This document shows positions 25,870-35,152 of a stretch of 64,000 bases of DNA, piece after piece. The position numbers were made by a program, and so were the translations under genes. Source of the DNA: Burkholderia sp. L27(2015) (lineage in GTDB: Bacteria; Pseudomonadota; Gammaproteobacteria; Burkholderiales; Burkholderiaceae). The notes beneath the pieces are model-generated. The model was not told the origin of the DNA. It did no database searches and saw only the letters and a program-made list of their open reading frames with translations. The stretch spans positions 455,516 through 519,515 of the forward strand of contig NZ_LMUX01000017.1 in assembly GCF_009765705.1 (NCBI RefSeq), written 5' to 3'. Every line of letters begins with the position of its first letter. Within the stretch, counting starts at the first letter, position 1.

Positions 25870-26811
25870 ATGCTGGATAAGATCGTAGGGCCCCTGGTGC
25901 CCGTGGCCTTAGTCATTGCTCTCGGTTACTTGGCAGGAAAACGCGGCAAGCTTACCCATTCCGACAGTTTGCTGATCACCCGTCTGATTCTTAACTGGAT
26001 TTTCCCCGCTCTCTTGCTGGTCGGCATGGCCAGCACGGCGCGTTCGCAGTTGCTCGATTACCGGCTTATCATCGCAACGTTCATTGGCTTGATGGGCATG
26101 TATGCCATAGGCATAGCGATCGGATGGCTACGCTTTCGTGAGCTGAAAACAGCAACGCTGAAGGGCTTCGTATGCGGATACCCCGATGCGGCATTCATGG
26201 GCATCCCCATTCTGCAGGTCATGTATGGGCCAAGTAGCCTGTATTCGATACTGGTGCTCAACGTGATCGCAAGCCTCGTCATGATTCCGCTGACTACGGT
26301 GCTACTCACGATAGCCGGTGGAAAAGGAAGTGGCACGAAAGCGTTCATCTCAAGCGTATTGGGTGCCGTTCGTCGGCCGCTTTTGTGGGCTCCCGCGATC
26401 GGCATCCTGTGCTCCCTGTTCGCCATCAAGCTTCCTGCCGTGGTGGCGGATGCTCTTAACCTTCTTGGGAAGGCAACGCCGGGGGTTTCGCTGATGTGCC
26501 TCGGACTTATCATGTCCTCTGTGAAGTTGAAGCTTTCCGGCGAGATCTGGTCGAATGTCGGGCTCAAGTTGGTGTTGCACCCGGCACTGATGTACGCCGC
26601 AATCGTGCTCCTCTCGATCAAAGGCATCTATGCACAGCAGATGATCCTGCTTTGCGCACTCCCGTCCGCAACGATGACGGCGATGTTTGCCAACGACGCG
26701 GGCGTATATCAAAGCGAGGCGGCCACCTCGGTTCTCGTCGACACGGCGCTGTCCATCATCACCTTCTCGGCCGTCATCTATCTGATCAATGGCGGTCTTG
26801 CCGCAGCCTGA
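25870..26811 (+). CDS. AEC family transporter
   Basis: 313 residues with about ten membrane helices, AGGAG upstream of the ATG. It starts with VGPLVPVALVIALGYLAGKRGKL and has RLILNWIFPALLL, FVCGYPDAAFMGIPILQVMYGP and, near the C-terminus, LCALPSATMTAMFANDAGVYQSEAAT. This is the auxin-efflux-carrier-like family, whose bacterial members move malonate, malate or similar carboxylates. It lies 157 bases after the enolase-superfamily gene on the same strand and probably carries that enzyme's substrate or product. Direction of transport cannot be told from sequence. Confidence 0.88.
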   Translation: MLDKIVGPLVPVALVIALGYLAGKRGKLTHSDSLLITRLILNWIFPALLLVGMASTARSQLLDYRLIIATFIGLMGMYAIGIAIGWLRFRELKTATLKGFVCGYPDAAFMGIPILQVMYGPSSLYSILVLNVIASLVMIPLTTVLLTIAGGKGSGTKAFISSVLGAVRRPLLWAPAIGILCSLFAIKLPAVVADALNLLGKATPGVSLMCLGLIMSSVKLKLSGEIWSNVGLKLVLHPALMYAAIVLLSIKGIYAQQMILLCALPSATMTAMFANDAGVYQSEAATSVLVDTALSIITFSAVIYLINGGLAAA

Positions 26812-26824
26812 GAACGCTTTTCAA

Positions 26825-27613
26825 TCAGGCCAAGGCAACCGCGTCGGCGCGAGCCAGCGCGGATTCCTCGCGAATCAGACTGAGCACATGGCGCTTGGCG
26901 TCGTTAAAGGCTTGCGAGGTGGAATCGCGCGGCCTGGGCAGCGTAACGTCGATCAACTCCCGGATGCGGCCCGGGCGGTGCGTCATGACTGCGACCTTGG
27001 TCGCTAGAATCAGGGCTTCATCCACGCTATGTGTGACGAACACGATAGTGCTCTCGTAGCGCTGCCACAGGGTTACCAGTTCCTCCTGCATTTCCAGCTT
27101 GGTTTGCGCATCGAGGGCGGCGAACGGTTCGTCCATCAGGATCACTGTCGGATTGAGCAGCAGTGCGCGCGCAATACCAACGCGCTGCGCCATGCCGCCG
27201 GACAGCTCGGACGGGTAATGGTTTTCAAAGCCGGTCAGCTTGACGGTATCGATAAATGGCTGCGCTGCGCGGCGCCGCTCGGCCTGACTCTTGCCTTGCA
27301 ACTTGAGCGAAAATGCGACGTTGTCCCAAACCGGCAGCCAGGGCATCAGGTTGGCCTGCTGAAACACCATGCCGCGCTCGGCACCGGGGCCGGTGACCGG
27401 CTTACCGGCTACCGTAACCGTCCCGCTCGTCGGAAATTCGAAGCCTGCGATCATGTTCAACAAGGTCGATTTTCCGCAACCACTCGGGCCGAGCAGGCAC
27501 AGGAACTCCTTCTGCGGCAGCTTGAGCGTGACATCGTCGATGGCCAGCATATCGGTGCCGCGCTTGCGGTCCTTGAACACCTTGACGATGCGATTCAATT
27601 CGATAAAAGACAT
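26825..27613 (-). CDS. ABC transporter ATP-binding protein, NitT/TauT type
   Basis: 262 residues with Walker A GPSGCGKST, Q-loop MVFQQANLMPWLPVWDNV, signature LSGGMAQRVGIARAL, Walker B VILMDEPFAALD and the switch histidine in VTHSVDEA. The sequence is of the TauB/SsuB/NrtD group that energises uptake of nitrate, sulfonates, or pyrimidine and amide-like compounds. GGGAG lies before the ATG. It is the last gene of a leftward operon; the permease gene ends nine bases upstream. Confidence 0.93.
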   Translation of the reverse strand: MSFIELNRIVKVFKDRKRGTDMLAIDDVTLKLPQKEFLCLLGPSGCGKSTLLNMIAGFEFPTSGTVTVAGKPVTGPGAERGMVFQQANLMPWLPVWDNVAFSLKLQGKSQAERRRAAQPFIDTVKLTGFENHYPSELSGGMAQRVGIARALLLNPTVILMDEPFAALDAQTKLEMQEELVTLWQRYESTIVFVTHSVDEALILATKVAVMTHRPGRIRELIDVTLPRPRDSTSQAFNDAKRHVLSLIREESALARADAVALA

Positions 27614-27622
27614 GTTCGCTCC

Positions 27623-28441
27623 CTAAGCCCTGGTGCCTTGCACGGTTGCCGTATGCTGCCAGCGCAGCACGTAGTTCATCACCTGCTTGAGCCCGAAATC
27701 GGCCAGGAAGCCGAGCAAGCCGATGCTGATCATCGCAGCGATCACCAGGTCGTAACGCAGGAAGTAATACGAATCCCACAACACGTAACCGAGCCCGCTT
27801 TTGACGGCGACCATCTCGGCCGTCACGGTCAACATCCAGGCGGTGCCGATACCGATGCGCAAGCCGGAGAAAATGCTGGGCAGCGCGGCTGGTACGATCA
27901 CGAAGCGCAGCAACTGGCTCTGATTCGCACCGGCCATCGCCGCTGCGCGCAACAAGTTGCGGTCTGCGGTTTTGACACCTTGCACGGTGTTCATCAAGAT
28001 GGGAAAAAACGCGCCCAGGAACACCAAAAAGATCGCCGGCTTGTTGGCAATGCCAAACCAGATGATCGCCAGTGGAATCCAGGAGACCGGCGGAATCGGG
28101 CGCAGCATCTGGATGGTCGGCTCTATGGTCTTTTCGACCCAGCGCCACCAGCCGATTGCCACGCCCAGGGCGATACCCGAGACAGCGGCAACGAGGTAGC
28201 CGGCGAACACCCGCAAGCAGCTCGCGAGCGCGTCGTAAATCCATCGGCCGCTGTCGTCCTGCGCGGTCCCGGAAAAACCGAAGATCCAATCCAGCCAGGT
28301 CATCAGCACCCGCGACGGCGCCGGCAACAGCGACGCCGGCAGCACTCCGGAGCGGGAAAACACCTCCCAGAACGCCACCAGGCAGATCGGCACGACCACG
28401 CGCGATTTGGAGCGCCACAGTGACTGCATTGCTTGTTTCAT
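27623..28441 (-). CDS. ABC transporter permease, NitT/TauT type
   Basis: 272 residues with six hydrophobic segments and the binding-protein-dependent transport signature AAMAGANQSQLLRFVIVPAALPSIFSGLRIGIGTAW (EAA loop), which contacts the ATPase. The central PIPPVSWIPLAIIWFG is typical of TauC/SsuC permeases. GGAG precedes the ATG at 28441. It lies between the ATPase and binding-protein genes in one leftward operon, 65 bases after the binding-protein gene. Confidence 0.93.
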   Translation of the reverse strand: MKQAMQSLWRSKSRVVVPICLVAFWEVFSRSGVLPASLLPAPSRVLMTWLDWIFGFSGTAQDDSGRWIYDALASCLRVFAGYLVAAVSGIALGVAIGWWRWVEKTIEPTIQMLRPIPPVSWIPLAIIWFGIANKPAIFLVFLGAFFPILMNTVQGVKTADRNLLRAAAMAGANQSQLLRFVIVPAALPSIFSGLRIGIGTAWMLTVTAEMVAVKSGLGYVLWDSYYFLRYDLVIAAMISIGLLGFLADFGLKQVMNYVLRWQHTATVQGTRA

Positions 28442-28506
28442 CGACTACTCCAGGATAACGAGCACACCGCGGGGCACACCCGAGCCACGCTCGAGCTACG
28501 CCCAAA

Positions 28507-29538
28507 TCAATAACCGAGTTCAACCTTGGATTTCTTGGTGGCATCCATCAGGAAGCTGTAATCCATGCTCTTGTCGATCTGACTGGACACATCGGTCGAG
28601 GTGTAGTGCAGATCGTTCATCATCGTGGCGATTGCATGGGTCTGCTGGCGGTACATCCGGTAGTCGGGGTAGGCATTCTTGAGCGCTTCGTTCGCAGTCG
28701 CCGCATCCAGGCCAGTGCCTTTGACGATACTGGCGACCCAGGCCTGCTTGTCGTTTTGCAGGTTACCCACCAGTTGCACTACCGCCGCCACCGTTTCACG
28801 CACCTCGGCCGGATGTTCCTTGATCACGTCGGAACGTGTGACGATCAGGTTGGTCAACCGCCCTGCAGCCTGGTCATACGGATAGGAGAAATGTTTGCCG
28901 ACGCCGCTCATGCGGATCTTCGAGGCGAACGGTTCAACCGAGCAGATCATTTCGACCTCGCCACGCTGCAATGAGGCCGGATGGTCAGCGGGATTGGGAA
29001 TGTTGATGAACTGCACATCCTTGTTCGGGTTGATGCCGTGCAGCGCCAGCTCACCGCGCATATGCAGATCTTGTGCGTTGCCGCGCGAGGCAGCAACCCG
29101 GAACGGCTTGCCCTGTGCCTTGTACTGCGCGATCAGTTTTTTCAGGCCGTCCCAGTCGTCGGCCGCAAGGGGGATGTCCTTGCCGACCAGCATTTCCGAG
29201 CCGCCGTTCACCTGACCCGATACCGCCACCAGATCGAAGCCCTTGTCCAGGCCGCTGACAAAACTCAGATACGTGACTTGCGCGATATCGACACTTTTGG
29301 ATACCAGCGCCGTTAATGCGTCGCTGCCGGCCGTGAAGTTGATCGCTTCGATATTGACGTTCTTCGCCAGCGCCGGCACTAGGGCCATCGACATGCAATG
29401 GGCGCATTTGGCATAAGCGAGCTTAAAGGTCGGCGTCGACTGGGCGTTGGCGCTAGCTGTAAAGCTTAGGCCGCACACCATAAGCAGCAGCACCATGATA
29501 CGGCTCAAAAAGCGGCGACACGAAATGGCATCAGACAC
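28507..29538 (-). CDS. ABC transporter substrate-binding protein, NitT/TauT type
   Basis: 343 residues from a GTG at 29538, chosen because GGAGA stands six bases before it and a signal peptide follows directly (RIMVLLLMVCGLSFTASANA). The mature protein has the periplasmic-binding fold of the NMT1/OpuAC-like group: FKLAYAKCAHCMSMALVPAL, GSDALTALVSKSVDIAQVTYLSFV, RVAASRGNAQDLHMRGELALHGI and RGEVEMICSVEPFAS. A CxxC pair near the start of the mature protein is unusual. It lies 91 bases downstream of the dihydropyrimidinase gene, so the ligand may be a cyclic ureide, hydantoin or related compound. Confidence 0.88.
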   Translation of the reverse strand: MSDAISCRRFLSRIMVLLLMVCGLSFTASANAQSTPTFKLAYAKCAHCMSMALVPALAKNVNIEAINFTAGSDALTALVSKSVDIAQVTYLSFVSGLDKGFDLVAVSGQVNGGSEMLVGKDIPLAADDWDGLKKLIAQYKAQGKPFRVAASRGNAQDLHMRGELALHGINPNKDVQFINIPNPADHPASLQRGEVEMICSVEPFASKIRMSGVGKHFSYPYDQAAGRLTNLIVTRSDVIKEHPAEVRETVAAVVQLVGNLQNDKQAWVASIVKGTGLDAATANEALKNAYPDYRMYRQQTHAIATMMNDLHYTSTDVSSQIDKSMDYSFLMDATKKSKVELGY

Positions 29539-29629
29539 GAGATTCTCCAAGCAACGTTTTTTAGAAAGTAGACGCGATGCATACGGCCGACGCATACCGC
29601 CGATGCAAACCGCCGACGCGGCCAGCTCA

Positions 29630-31120
29630 TCAACCGCGATAGCCCGAGGGAAAAGCAAATTTCGATAACACCTTGTGCGCGCCCACGCGCGGACTCAAAG
29701 GCCGATGCGGTTTTGCCAGTTCGGGGCGCAGCGCCGGCAGGAACTGCCCACGTCCGGCCTGCGCGCACGGTGCGCTGCCGTCCCAGACGAGAACGCCGCG
29801 CGAGATCGTGAGCGCAGGCCAAGCCTGCATCTGCCAACCTTCGTATGGCGTGTAATCGACGTTGTGGTGTAGGTCATCGTTGTGCAGCGTGAAGGCGCGC
29901 GCCGTATCCCACACCACCAGGTCGGCATCGCCGCCGATTGCAATCGACCCTTTGCGTGGATACAGTCCATAGAGCTTGGCCGCATTGGTGGCGGTCAGCG
30001 CGACAAAGGCGTGAATGTCGATACGCCCGGTCAATACCCCTTCGGTCATCAGCAGCGGCATGCGCGTTTCCAGGCCTGGAATTCCGTTGGGCACTTGATC
30101 GAAGCTGGGCGTTTCACCCGCTACCAGCTTGCCTTCGGTGCCGGCATAGCGAAACGGCGCATGGTCCGAAGAGACGATCTGGAAAGTACCGTTTTGCAGG
30201 CCATCCCACACCGACTGGCGGTTCGCTTCATCGCGCGGCGGCGGGCTGCAGATACATTGATAGCCGCGCGCCCCGTCCTCGAGCATGTCCTCGGTCAACA
30301 ACAGATACTGCGGGCAGGTCTCGGCAAATACCGAAAGGCCTTGGCCTTGCGCCCACCGAATCTGATCGATCGCTTCGCTGCCGGACACATGCACGATCAG
30401 CACCGGCGTATCGACCAACTGGGCCAGGCTGATAGCGCGGTGCGTCGCTTCACGCTCGACCAGCATCGGGCGCGACAGCGCGTGACCGATCGGTGCAGTG
30501 ATGCCTTGCTCCAGCAGCGCCTGCGTAAGCCACGCGATGCAATCGGCGTTTTCGGCGTGGATCATCGCCATCGCGCCATGCGCGCGAGCCAAGGCCAGCA
30601 CCTCGATCATCTGCCGGTCGTTGAGCTTGAGTGCGTCGTAGGTCATGTAGATCTTGAAGGACGTATAGCCCTCCTCGATCAGTTGCGGCAGTTCCTGCTG
30701 CAATACATAAGAAGTGGGATCGGTGACGATGAGGTGAAACGCGTAATCGATGACTGCGCGGCCGTGGGCGCGCCGGTGATACTCGTCGATCGCCTCGCGC
30801 AAAGTGCGGCCTTTTTGCTGACAGGCAAACGGCATGACGGTGGTAGTGCCACCGCACGCGGCGGAGACCGTGCCACTGGCAAAGTCGTCGGCCATCACGC
30901 TGTCGTCGCCGGTTTCCTGATCGAGGTGGCAGTGCGCGTCCACGCCGCCGGGCGTCACCAGCCGCCCCTGTGCATCGATCTCGCGCGCACCGGGCGCCAG
31001 ATCGGTGCCCAGCATCGCGATGCGCCCGTCGCGCACGCCGATGTCGGCATGAAAGCGATCGGCTGCGGTCGCGATGTCGGCGTTGCGTATCACTAAGTCG
31101 AAGGCGTATGCGTCGTTCAC
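29630..31120 (-). CDS. Dihydropyrimidinase/D-hydantoinase family amidohydrolase
   Basis: 496 residues, GTG start overlapping the stop of the upstream gene by four bases. All metal-centre residues are present: His-63 and His-65 (DAHCHLD), the carboxylated Lys-156 (SFKIYMTY, with Tyr-158 for substrate contact), His-188, His-244 (IVHVSG) and Asp-319 (SSDHAPF). The family opens dihydrouracil, hydantoins and other cyclic ureides to N-carbamoyl acids. The C-terminal tail after about residue 455 is longer and less conserved than usual. Translational coupling to the decarboxylase-like gene and the downstream importer argue for a single pathway. Confidence 0.9.
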   Translation of the reverse strand: MNDAYAFDLVIRNADIATAADRFHADIGVRDGRIAMLGTDLAPGAREIDAQGRLVTPGGVDAHCHLDQETGDDSVMADDFASGTVSAACGGTTTVMPFACQQKGRTLREAIDEYHRRAHGRAVIDYAFHLIVTDPTSYVLQQELPQLIEEGYTSFKIYMTYDALKLNDRQMIEVLALARAHGAMAMIHAENADCIAWLTQALLEQGITAPIGHALSRPMLVEREATHRAISLAQLVDTPVLIVHVSGSEAIDQIRWAQGQGLSVFAETCPQYLLLTEDMLEDGARGYQCICSPPPRDEANRQSVWDGLQNGTFQIVSSDHAPFRYAGTEGKLVAGETPSFDQVPNGIPGLETRMPLLMTEGVLTGRIDIHAFVALTATNAAKLYGLYPRKGSIAIGGDADLVVWDTARAFTLHNDDLHHNVDYTPYEGWQMQAWPALTISRGVLVWDGSAPCAQAGRGQFLPALRPELAKPHRPLSPRVGAHKVLSKFAFPSGYRG

Positions 31121-31845
31121 GCGACCTCCTGGAACAGGCGGCCCCAGCCTTGCACGCGTTTAGTGTCCACACCGGTCATACGTAGTGCCTTCCACACCAC
31201 TGTCGAAATGGTGTCGTAAATTGGGATCCCCAACTCAGCTTCCAGCTCTTCGACCAGCGGCGCGCCGCGCAGGTTGGTGCAGAAAATCGTGATGGCATCG
31301 GGCTGGCAGGCTGCGACTTCGCGCACCATCGCACGCAAGGTATCCGCATCCACTTCAGAGAATGAAAAATTGTCTTGTTTGTTGAGGTGGCGCTCCGCCA
31401 CGCAGTCGAAGCCGGCCGCGCCGTATGTGGAGATCACCTTGGCTTGCACGTCGTCACGGTAAGGCGTCACCAGTCCGAAGCGACGCACGCCGGTCTTGGC
31501 GAAGATTTCGTTCAATGCCAGCACCGAAGTGCATGCGGGGATGCCGGTGCGCTCGGTGATGCGTTGGCACAGACGCTCGTCGGCCTCGAAGCCAAGCCAT
31601 CCTGACGAGGTACCGTTCCAGCCGATCATGTCGAGTTTCGCGTCCGCCAATAGATCCGCGGCCGCCAGTATCTCGGCATCGTCGAACTGGGCCAGCGCGC
31701 GCTCGGATAGCGCGATTTCCGTTACGCGAAAGCGACCGAAATGCGCGCTGACTTCAGGCAGGCCGGCCAGCATCGCGGAAGTGACCGGTTCCAGCGTTGT
31801 GTTGGACGAGGGAGTCAACATGCCAAGCAAAGTGCGATTCGTCAT
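31117..31845 (-). CDS. Arylmalonate decarboxylase-like / Asp-Glu racemase superfamily enzyme
   Basis: 242 residues from the ATG at 31845; codons upstream run through the promoter and operator. It starts MLTPSSNTTLEP, the pattern of the maleate isomerase/arylmalonate decarboxylase branch. Racemases and maleate isomerases use two cysteines. Here the first is replaced by Gly-78 in NGTSSG, giving G78-T79-S80, while Tyr-129 (TPYRDDV) and Cys-189 (IFCTNL) are kept. As I recall, arylmalonate decarboxylase has Gly-74, Thr-75, Ser-76, Tyr-126 and Cys-188, nearly the same spacing. A decarboxylase of a disubstituted malonate is therefore more likely than a racemase. The stop overlaps the dihydropyrimidinase start (GTGA). 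Confidence 0.8.
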   Translation of the reverse strand: MTNRTLLGMLTPSSNTTLEPVTSAMLAGLPEVSAHFGRFRVTEIALSERALAQFDDAEILAAADLLADAKLDMIGWNGTSSGWLGFEADERLCQRITERTGIPACTSVLALNEIFAKTGVRRFGLVTPYRDDVQAKVISTYGAAGFDCVAERHLNKQDNFSFSEVDADTLRAMVREVAACQPDAITIFCTNLRGAPLVEELEAELGIPIYDTISTVVWKALRMTGVDTKRVQGWGRLFQEVA

Positions 31846-31923
31846 AGCTCTCGAATTCTGTGGAAGACGCAGGGTCAGAGAACCAATATAAGCAATCGCT
31901 GTGCCAACAAAATATGATTTTTT

Positions 31924-31953
31924 TGTATACGATTTAAAACTACATCGTATGCA
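31924..31953. promoter_or_regulatory. Putative GntR operator upstream of the decarboxylase-dihydropyrimidinase operon
   Basis: TGTATACGAT (31924-31933) and ATCGTATGCA (31944-31953) form an inverted repeat with one mismatch and a ten-base spacer, 79 bases before the operon start. GTATAC-like cores are common in sites of FCD-type GntR proteins. The divergent GntR gene at 32210 is the natural partner. The surrounding 31846-32209 region holds no gene. Confidence 0.65.
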
Positions 31954-32209
31954 ATGTATGGCGCGGCCAAGCGGTTTGCCGGCACGCACTCTGGAAGCTC
32001 CGAGCCACCTATACATTGGAATTGTGCTGCATCGAGCCGGTGCGGGCCATCGCTCTCAAGCACAATATAAGTGCGTAAATTCGCGTTTATGAGGCGCGAT
32101 ACCCGCTCACAAAACGAGCGCGATATGCGCCCATGAGGCAACACCTTTGTGTACAAAAGCGCGAGCAATGATTTAAGATTGGCCCGTACCCACTCCGTCG
32201 AGAATTACC

Positions 32210-32926
32210 TTGTGCCCTCCCGCTTCACTTTCGCCTTCTTCTACCGTTGCGGCGGATAAAACCGCCTTCAGCAATGACGAAATTTATCGGCGTCTGCAAA
32301 AAGCTGTGCTCGAGCGCCGTCTCGGGCCGGGCGCGCGACTCGTGGAGGACCGGCTCGCGGAAGTCTCAGGCGTCAGTCGTACGAAGATTCGCGAAGTATT
32401 GGGGCGTCTGGCACATGAAGGGCTAGTCACCTTGGTGCCTAACCGCGGCGCGTTCATCGCCAGCCCTAGCGTCGAGCAGGCACGCGATGTGTTCGTGACA
32501 CGCCGCTTGGTCGAACCCGAAATGGCGCGCATGCTGTGCGCAAGCGCCACTCCCGTGCAGATCCGCGCGTTACGGCGTCATGTAAAGCAGGAAGAAGAGG
32601 CACGCGTGAAGGATGACCGGCCCGCCATCATCCGGTTGTCGGGCGAGTTCCATATTCTGATCGCGCAGATGACCGGCAACGAAATCCTGCTACGGCTGAT
32701 GCGTGAGCTCACGTCGCTGACCTGCCTGGTCATCACGCTCTACGATAAGCCGAACACGCCGGCCTGCCCTCATCATGAACATGCCGATCTGATCAATGCG
32801 ATCGAAGCGCGCGACGCAGTGCGCGCCTCGTCAACCATGAGCGAGCACTTGAGTCACATCGAGAACACGCTGGACCTGAGTGCGTCGCCAGCCGAGATGC
32901 CGGACATCGAAGCCATTTTCTTGTGA
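32210..32926 (+). CDS. GntR family regulator with FCD domain
   Basis: 238 residues from a TTG start. The winged helix reads YRRLQKAVLERRLGPGARLVEDRLAEVSGVSRTKIREVLGRLAHEGLVTLVPNRGAFIA. The FCD domain has the metal-ligand pattern with SGEFHILIAQMTGN and HHEHADLINAIEARD. It is divergent from the decarboxylase/dihydropyrimidinase/ABC operon with a good inverted repeat between, so it probably represses that operon until a ureide or malonate-type ligand is present. The TTG is the first in-frame start before the helix-turn-helix; no ATG fits. Confidence 0.88.
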   Translation: MCPPASLSPSSTVAADKTAFSNDEIYRRLQKAVLERRLGPGARLVEDRLAEVSGVSRTKIREVLGRLAHEGLVTLVPNRGAFIASPSVEQARDVFVTRRLVEPEMARMLCASATPVQIRALRRHVKQEEEARVKDDRPAIIRLSGEFHILIAQMTGNEILLRLMRELTSLTCLVITLYDKPNTPACPHHEHADLINAIEARDAVRASSTMSEHLSHIENTLDLSASPAEMPDIEAIFL

Positions 32927-32965
32927 GGCGGCAGACGAGCGAAGTAAAAGCCCAGGCTTAGGCGC

Positions 32966-33403
32966 TTACTTCGCGAACAGCGATGCCATATTGGCAAACG
33001 CCTTGAACTCCATCGCGTTCCCCGACGGGTCGAGAAAAAACATGGTCGCCTGTTCACCCGGTTCGCCTTTGAAGCGGATGTGCGGTTCGATGATGAACTT
33101 GATGCCTGCGCCACGCAGCTTCTCGGCTGCGGTTTCCCACTGGCTCATCGACAGGACTGCGCCGAAATGCCGTACCGGCACGTTGTCGCCGTCGACCGCG
33201 CTGGTGTTGCGATGGCCGGTTTCTTCAGGCGACAGATGCGCGACGATCTGGTGGCCGTAGAAATTGAAGTCGACCCAATCGGGCGAGCTGCGGCCCTCCG
33301 GGCAACCGAGCAGCGTGCCGTAAAAAGCCCGTGCAGCTTCCAGGCTGTGTACCGGAAAGGCCAGGTGAAACGGTGGCATCGAATCTTGTGTAGCTTGGCT
33401 CAT
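32966..33403 (-). CDS. VOC superfamily (glyoxalase-like) protein
   Basis: 145 residues from the ATG at 33403, with GGGAG five bases upstream; a hydrophobic in-frame extension to 33472 is not supported. It shows two beta-alpha-beta-beta-beta modules: [25 protein letters not shown] with [16 protein letters not shown], and [19 protein letters not shown] with [16 protein letters not shown]. Metal-binding His and Glu positions appear present (His-12 region, Glu in MEFK). Members include dioxygenases, isomerases and resistance proteins. It converges with the GntR gene. Its role is unknown. Confidence 0.85.
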   Translation of the reverse strand: MSQATQDSMPPFHLAFPVHSLEAARAFYGTLLGCPEGRSSPDWVDFNFYGHQIVAHLSPEETGHRNTSAVDGDNVPVRHFGAVLSMSQWETAAEKLRGAGIKFIIEPHIRFKGEPGEQATMFFLDPSGNAMEFKAFANMASLFAK

Positions 33404-33710
33404 GAACGCTCCCGGCGTCGAAGTAGTAAAGACAAATAAGGATAGTAAGATAAGAACGATCAACTTGCGCAATCAATACGCCGGCAGGCCGTTGCAATAG
33501 CCTGACATACCGTTCTGGGACGGCGCTCATTTCCTGGTTTCAACTCTGCTTTCGCTGTATCACCTTGCTATGGTCCCCAATTCAAGGTTTATCTTGCGTT
33601 GCCCCCAAAGCAACGATGCGTGAACTTAGTTGCTCTTGCTCGATATTTTTCCCCCGTGGATGATAGTCGCAGGCACAGAGTGAACAATAAGTCGCATAGC
33701 GGAGACCACC
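33404..33710. other. Intergenic region between VOC and MFS genes
   Basis: 307 bp with divergent promoters expected. It is AT-richer near 33420-33470. No gene or repeat was recognised. Confidence 0.35.
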
Positions 33711-35015
33711 ATGTCATCGATTCAAACCCTGGATGGAACAGATCACGTCTCCGCCCTATACAACAAGCTCAACTGGCGCTTGCTGCCGTTCTTGCTGATT
33801 TGCTATATGTTTGCGTATCTGGACCGGGTCAATGTCGGCTTCGCCAAACTCCAGATGCAAAGCGACCTCGGATTTTCCGACGCGGCCTACGGTGTAGGCG
33901 CCGGTATCTTTTTCATCGGATACGTGCTGTTTGAAATCCCCAGCAACCTGATGCTGCCGAGAATTGGTGCGCGCAAGACCTTCAGTCGCATCATGATTTT
34001 GTGGGGGATCACTTCGGCCTGCATGCTGTTCGTACGCAACGTACCGATGTTTTATGGCATGCGTTTTCTGCTCGGGGTCTTCGAAGCCGGCTTCGCCCCA
34101 GGCATGATCTATTACCTCTCCTGCTGGTACGGCCCGACCCGCATGGCCCGGGCAATCGCCATCGTGTTTCTCGCAGGCCCCCTGGGCGGTATCATCGGTG
34201 GCCCGATCTCGGCGTGGTTGATGTCCAGCTTCTCCAGCGCGGGCGGCTTGGCCGGCTGGCAGTGGATGTTTTTGCTGGAAGGGCTCCCATGCATGGCGCT
34301 CGGCGTCATCACGTTTTTCTTTTTGTCGGATCGACCCGCAGACGCCAAGTGGCTGAATGCCGAGGAAAAACGCCTGCTTACGGCCGAACTCGGCCCCGCT
34401 TCCGCGAAAGACCATTCCTTCAAAGCCGTCGCGCGAGATTTACGAATCTATATCCTGGCGTTCGCGTACTTTTGCATCATTGCCTCGATCTATTCCATCA
34501 GCTTCTGGCTTCCGACGATGATCAAAGCGCAGGGCATCAACGACACCATGCAGTTGGGTTGGTACGCGGCCATCCCCTACATTGCAGCCGCATTTGGCAT
34601 GTATTTTGTGGGACGCAGGTCGGACCGACTGAACGAGCGGCGCTATCACAGTGCCCTGCCCGCACTGCTTGGAGCGATCCTGCTCGCTGGCTCGATCCTT
34701 TCGGACGGCAATTTCCCCGTATCGCTGATCTTGTTCACGCTTGCCACGGCGATGATGTGGATCGCCTACACCGTGTTTTGGGCAATTCCTTCCGCCTACA
34801 TCAAGGGGCCGGCCGCCGCGGGCGGCATCGCACTCATCAATACCATCGGACTGTCCGGGGGCTTTTGGGGACCCGCGATCATCGGCTGGACCAAGACGGC
34901 GACCGGCAATCTGCATCTTGGCCTGCTGGTCATGGCCTCCCTGCTGGTTATCGCCTCGCTCCTGCTGGTCACGAACAAACTGCCCTTGGACAAACGTGCC
35001 AGTCAATCGGACTGA
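33711..35015 (+). CDS. MFS transporter, anion:cation symporter (ACS) family
   Basis: 434 residues, twelve predicted helices, GGAG before the ATG. It begins WRLLPFLLICYMFAYLDRVNVGFAKLQMQSDLGFSDAAYGVGAGIFFIGYVLFEIPSNLML and has the loop RIGARKTFSRIMILWG, both typical of ACS carriers for tartrate, galactonate, phthalate or 4-hydroxyphenylacetate. It is followed after 137 bases by the MlrC-like gene on the same strand and probably supplies its pathway with an organic acid or amide. Confidence 0.9.
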   Translation: MSSIQTLDGTDHVSALYNKLNWRLLPFLLICYMFAYLDRVNVGFAKLQMQSDLGFSDAAYGVGAGIFFIGYVLFEIPSNLMLPRIGARKTFSRIMILWGITSACMLFVRNVPMFYGMRFLLGVFEAGFAPGMIYYLSCWYGPTRMARAIAIVFLAGPLGGIIGGPISAWLMSSFSSAGGLAGWQWMFLLEGLPCMALGVITFFFLSDRPADAKWLNAEEKRLLTAELGPASAKDHSFKAVARDLRIYILAFAYFCIIASIYSISFWLPTMIKAQGINDTMQLGWYAAIPYIAAAFGMYFVGRRSDRLNERRYHSALPALLGAILLAGSILSDGNFPVSLILFTLATAMMWIAYTVFWAIPSAYIKGPAAAGGIALINTIGLSGGFWGPAIIGWTKTATGNLHLGLLVMASLLVIASLLLVTNKLPLDKRASQSD

Positions 35016-35152
35016 ACGCCCGCGTTGAATGTTCTTGGCGTTTATTGCATAAGTTCTTCGATGAAAGGATTGATCGCCGCGAGCCGCCCCCTATACTTCT
35101 GAAAATGACGGGCATTTCCTCCTCGCCAACGTAACAAAAGGAGTACTTATTG

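Noticed and set aside
27029-28423. 464-codon open frame on the + strand across the ABC transporter genes
   Set aside because: It spans two well-defined genes on the other strand and is rich in His, Gln and Arg, as expected for an antisense frame.
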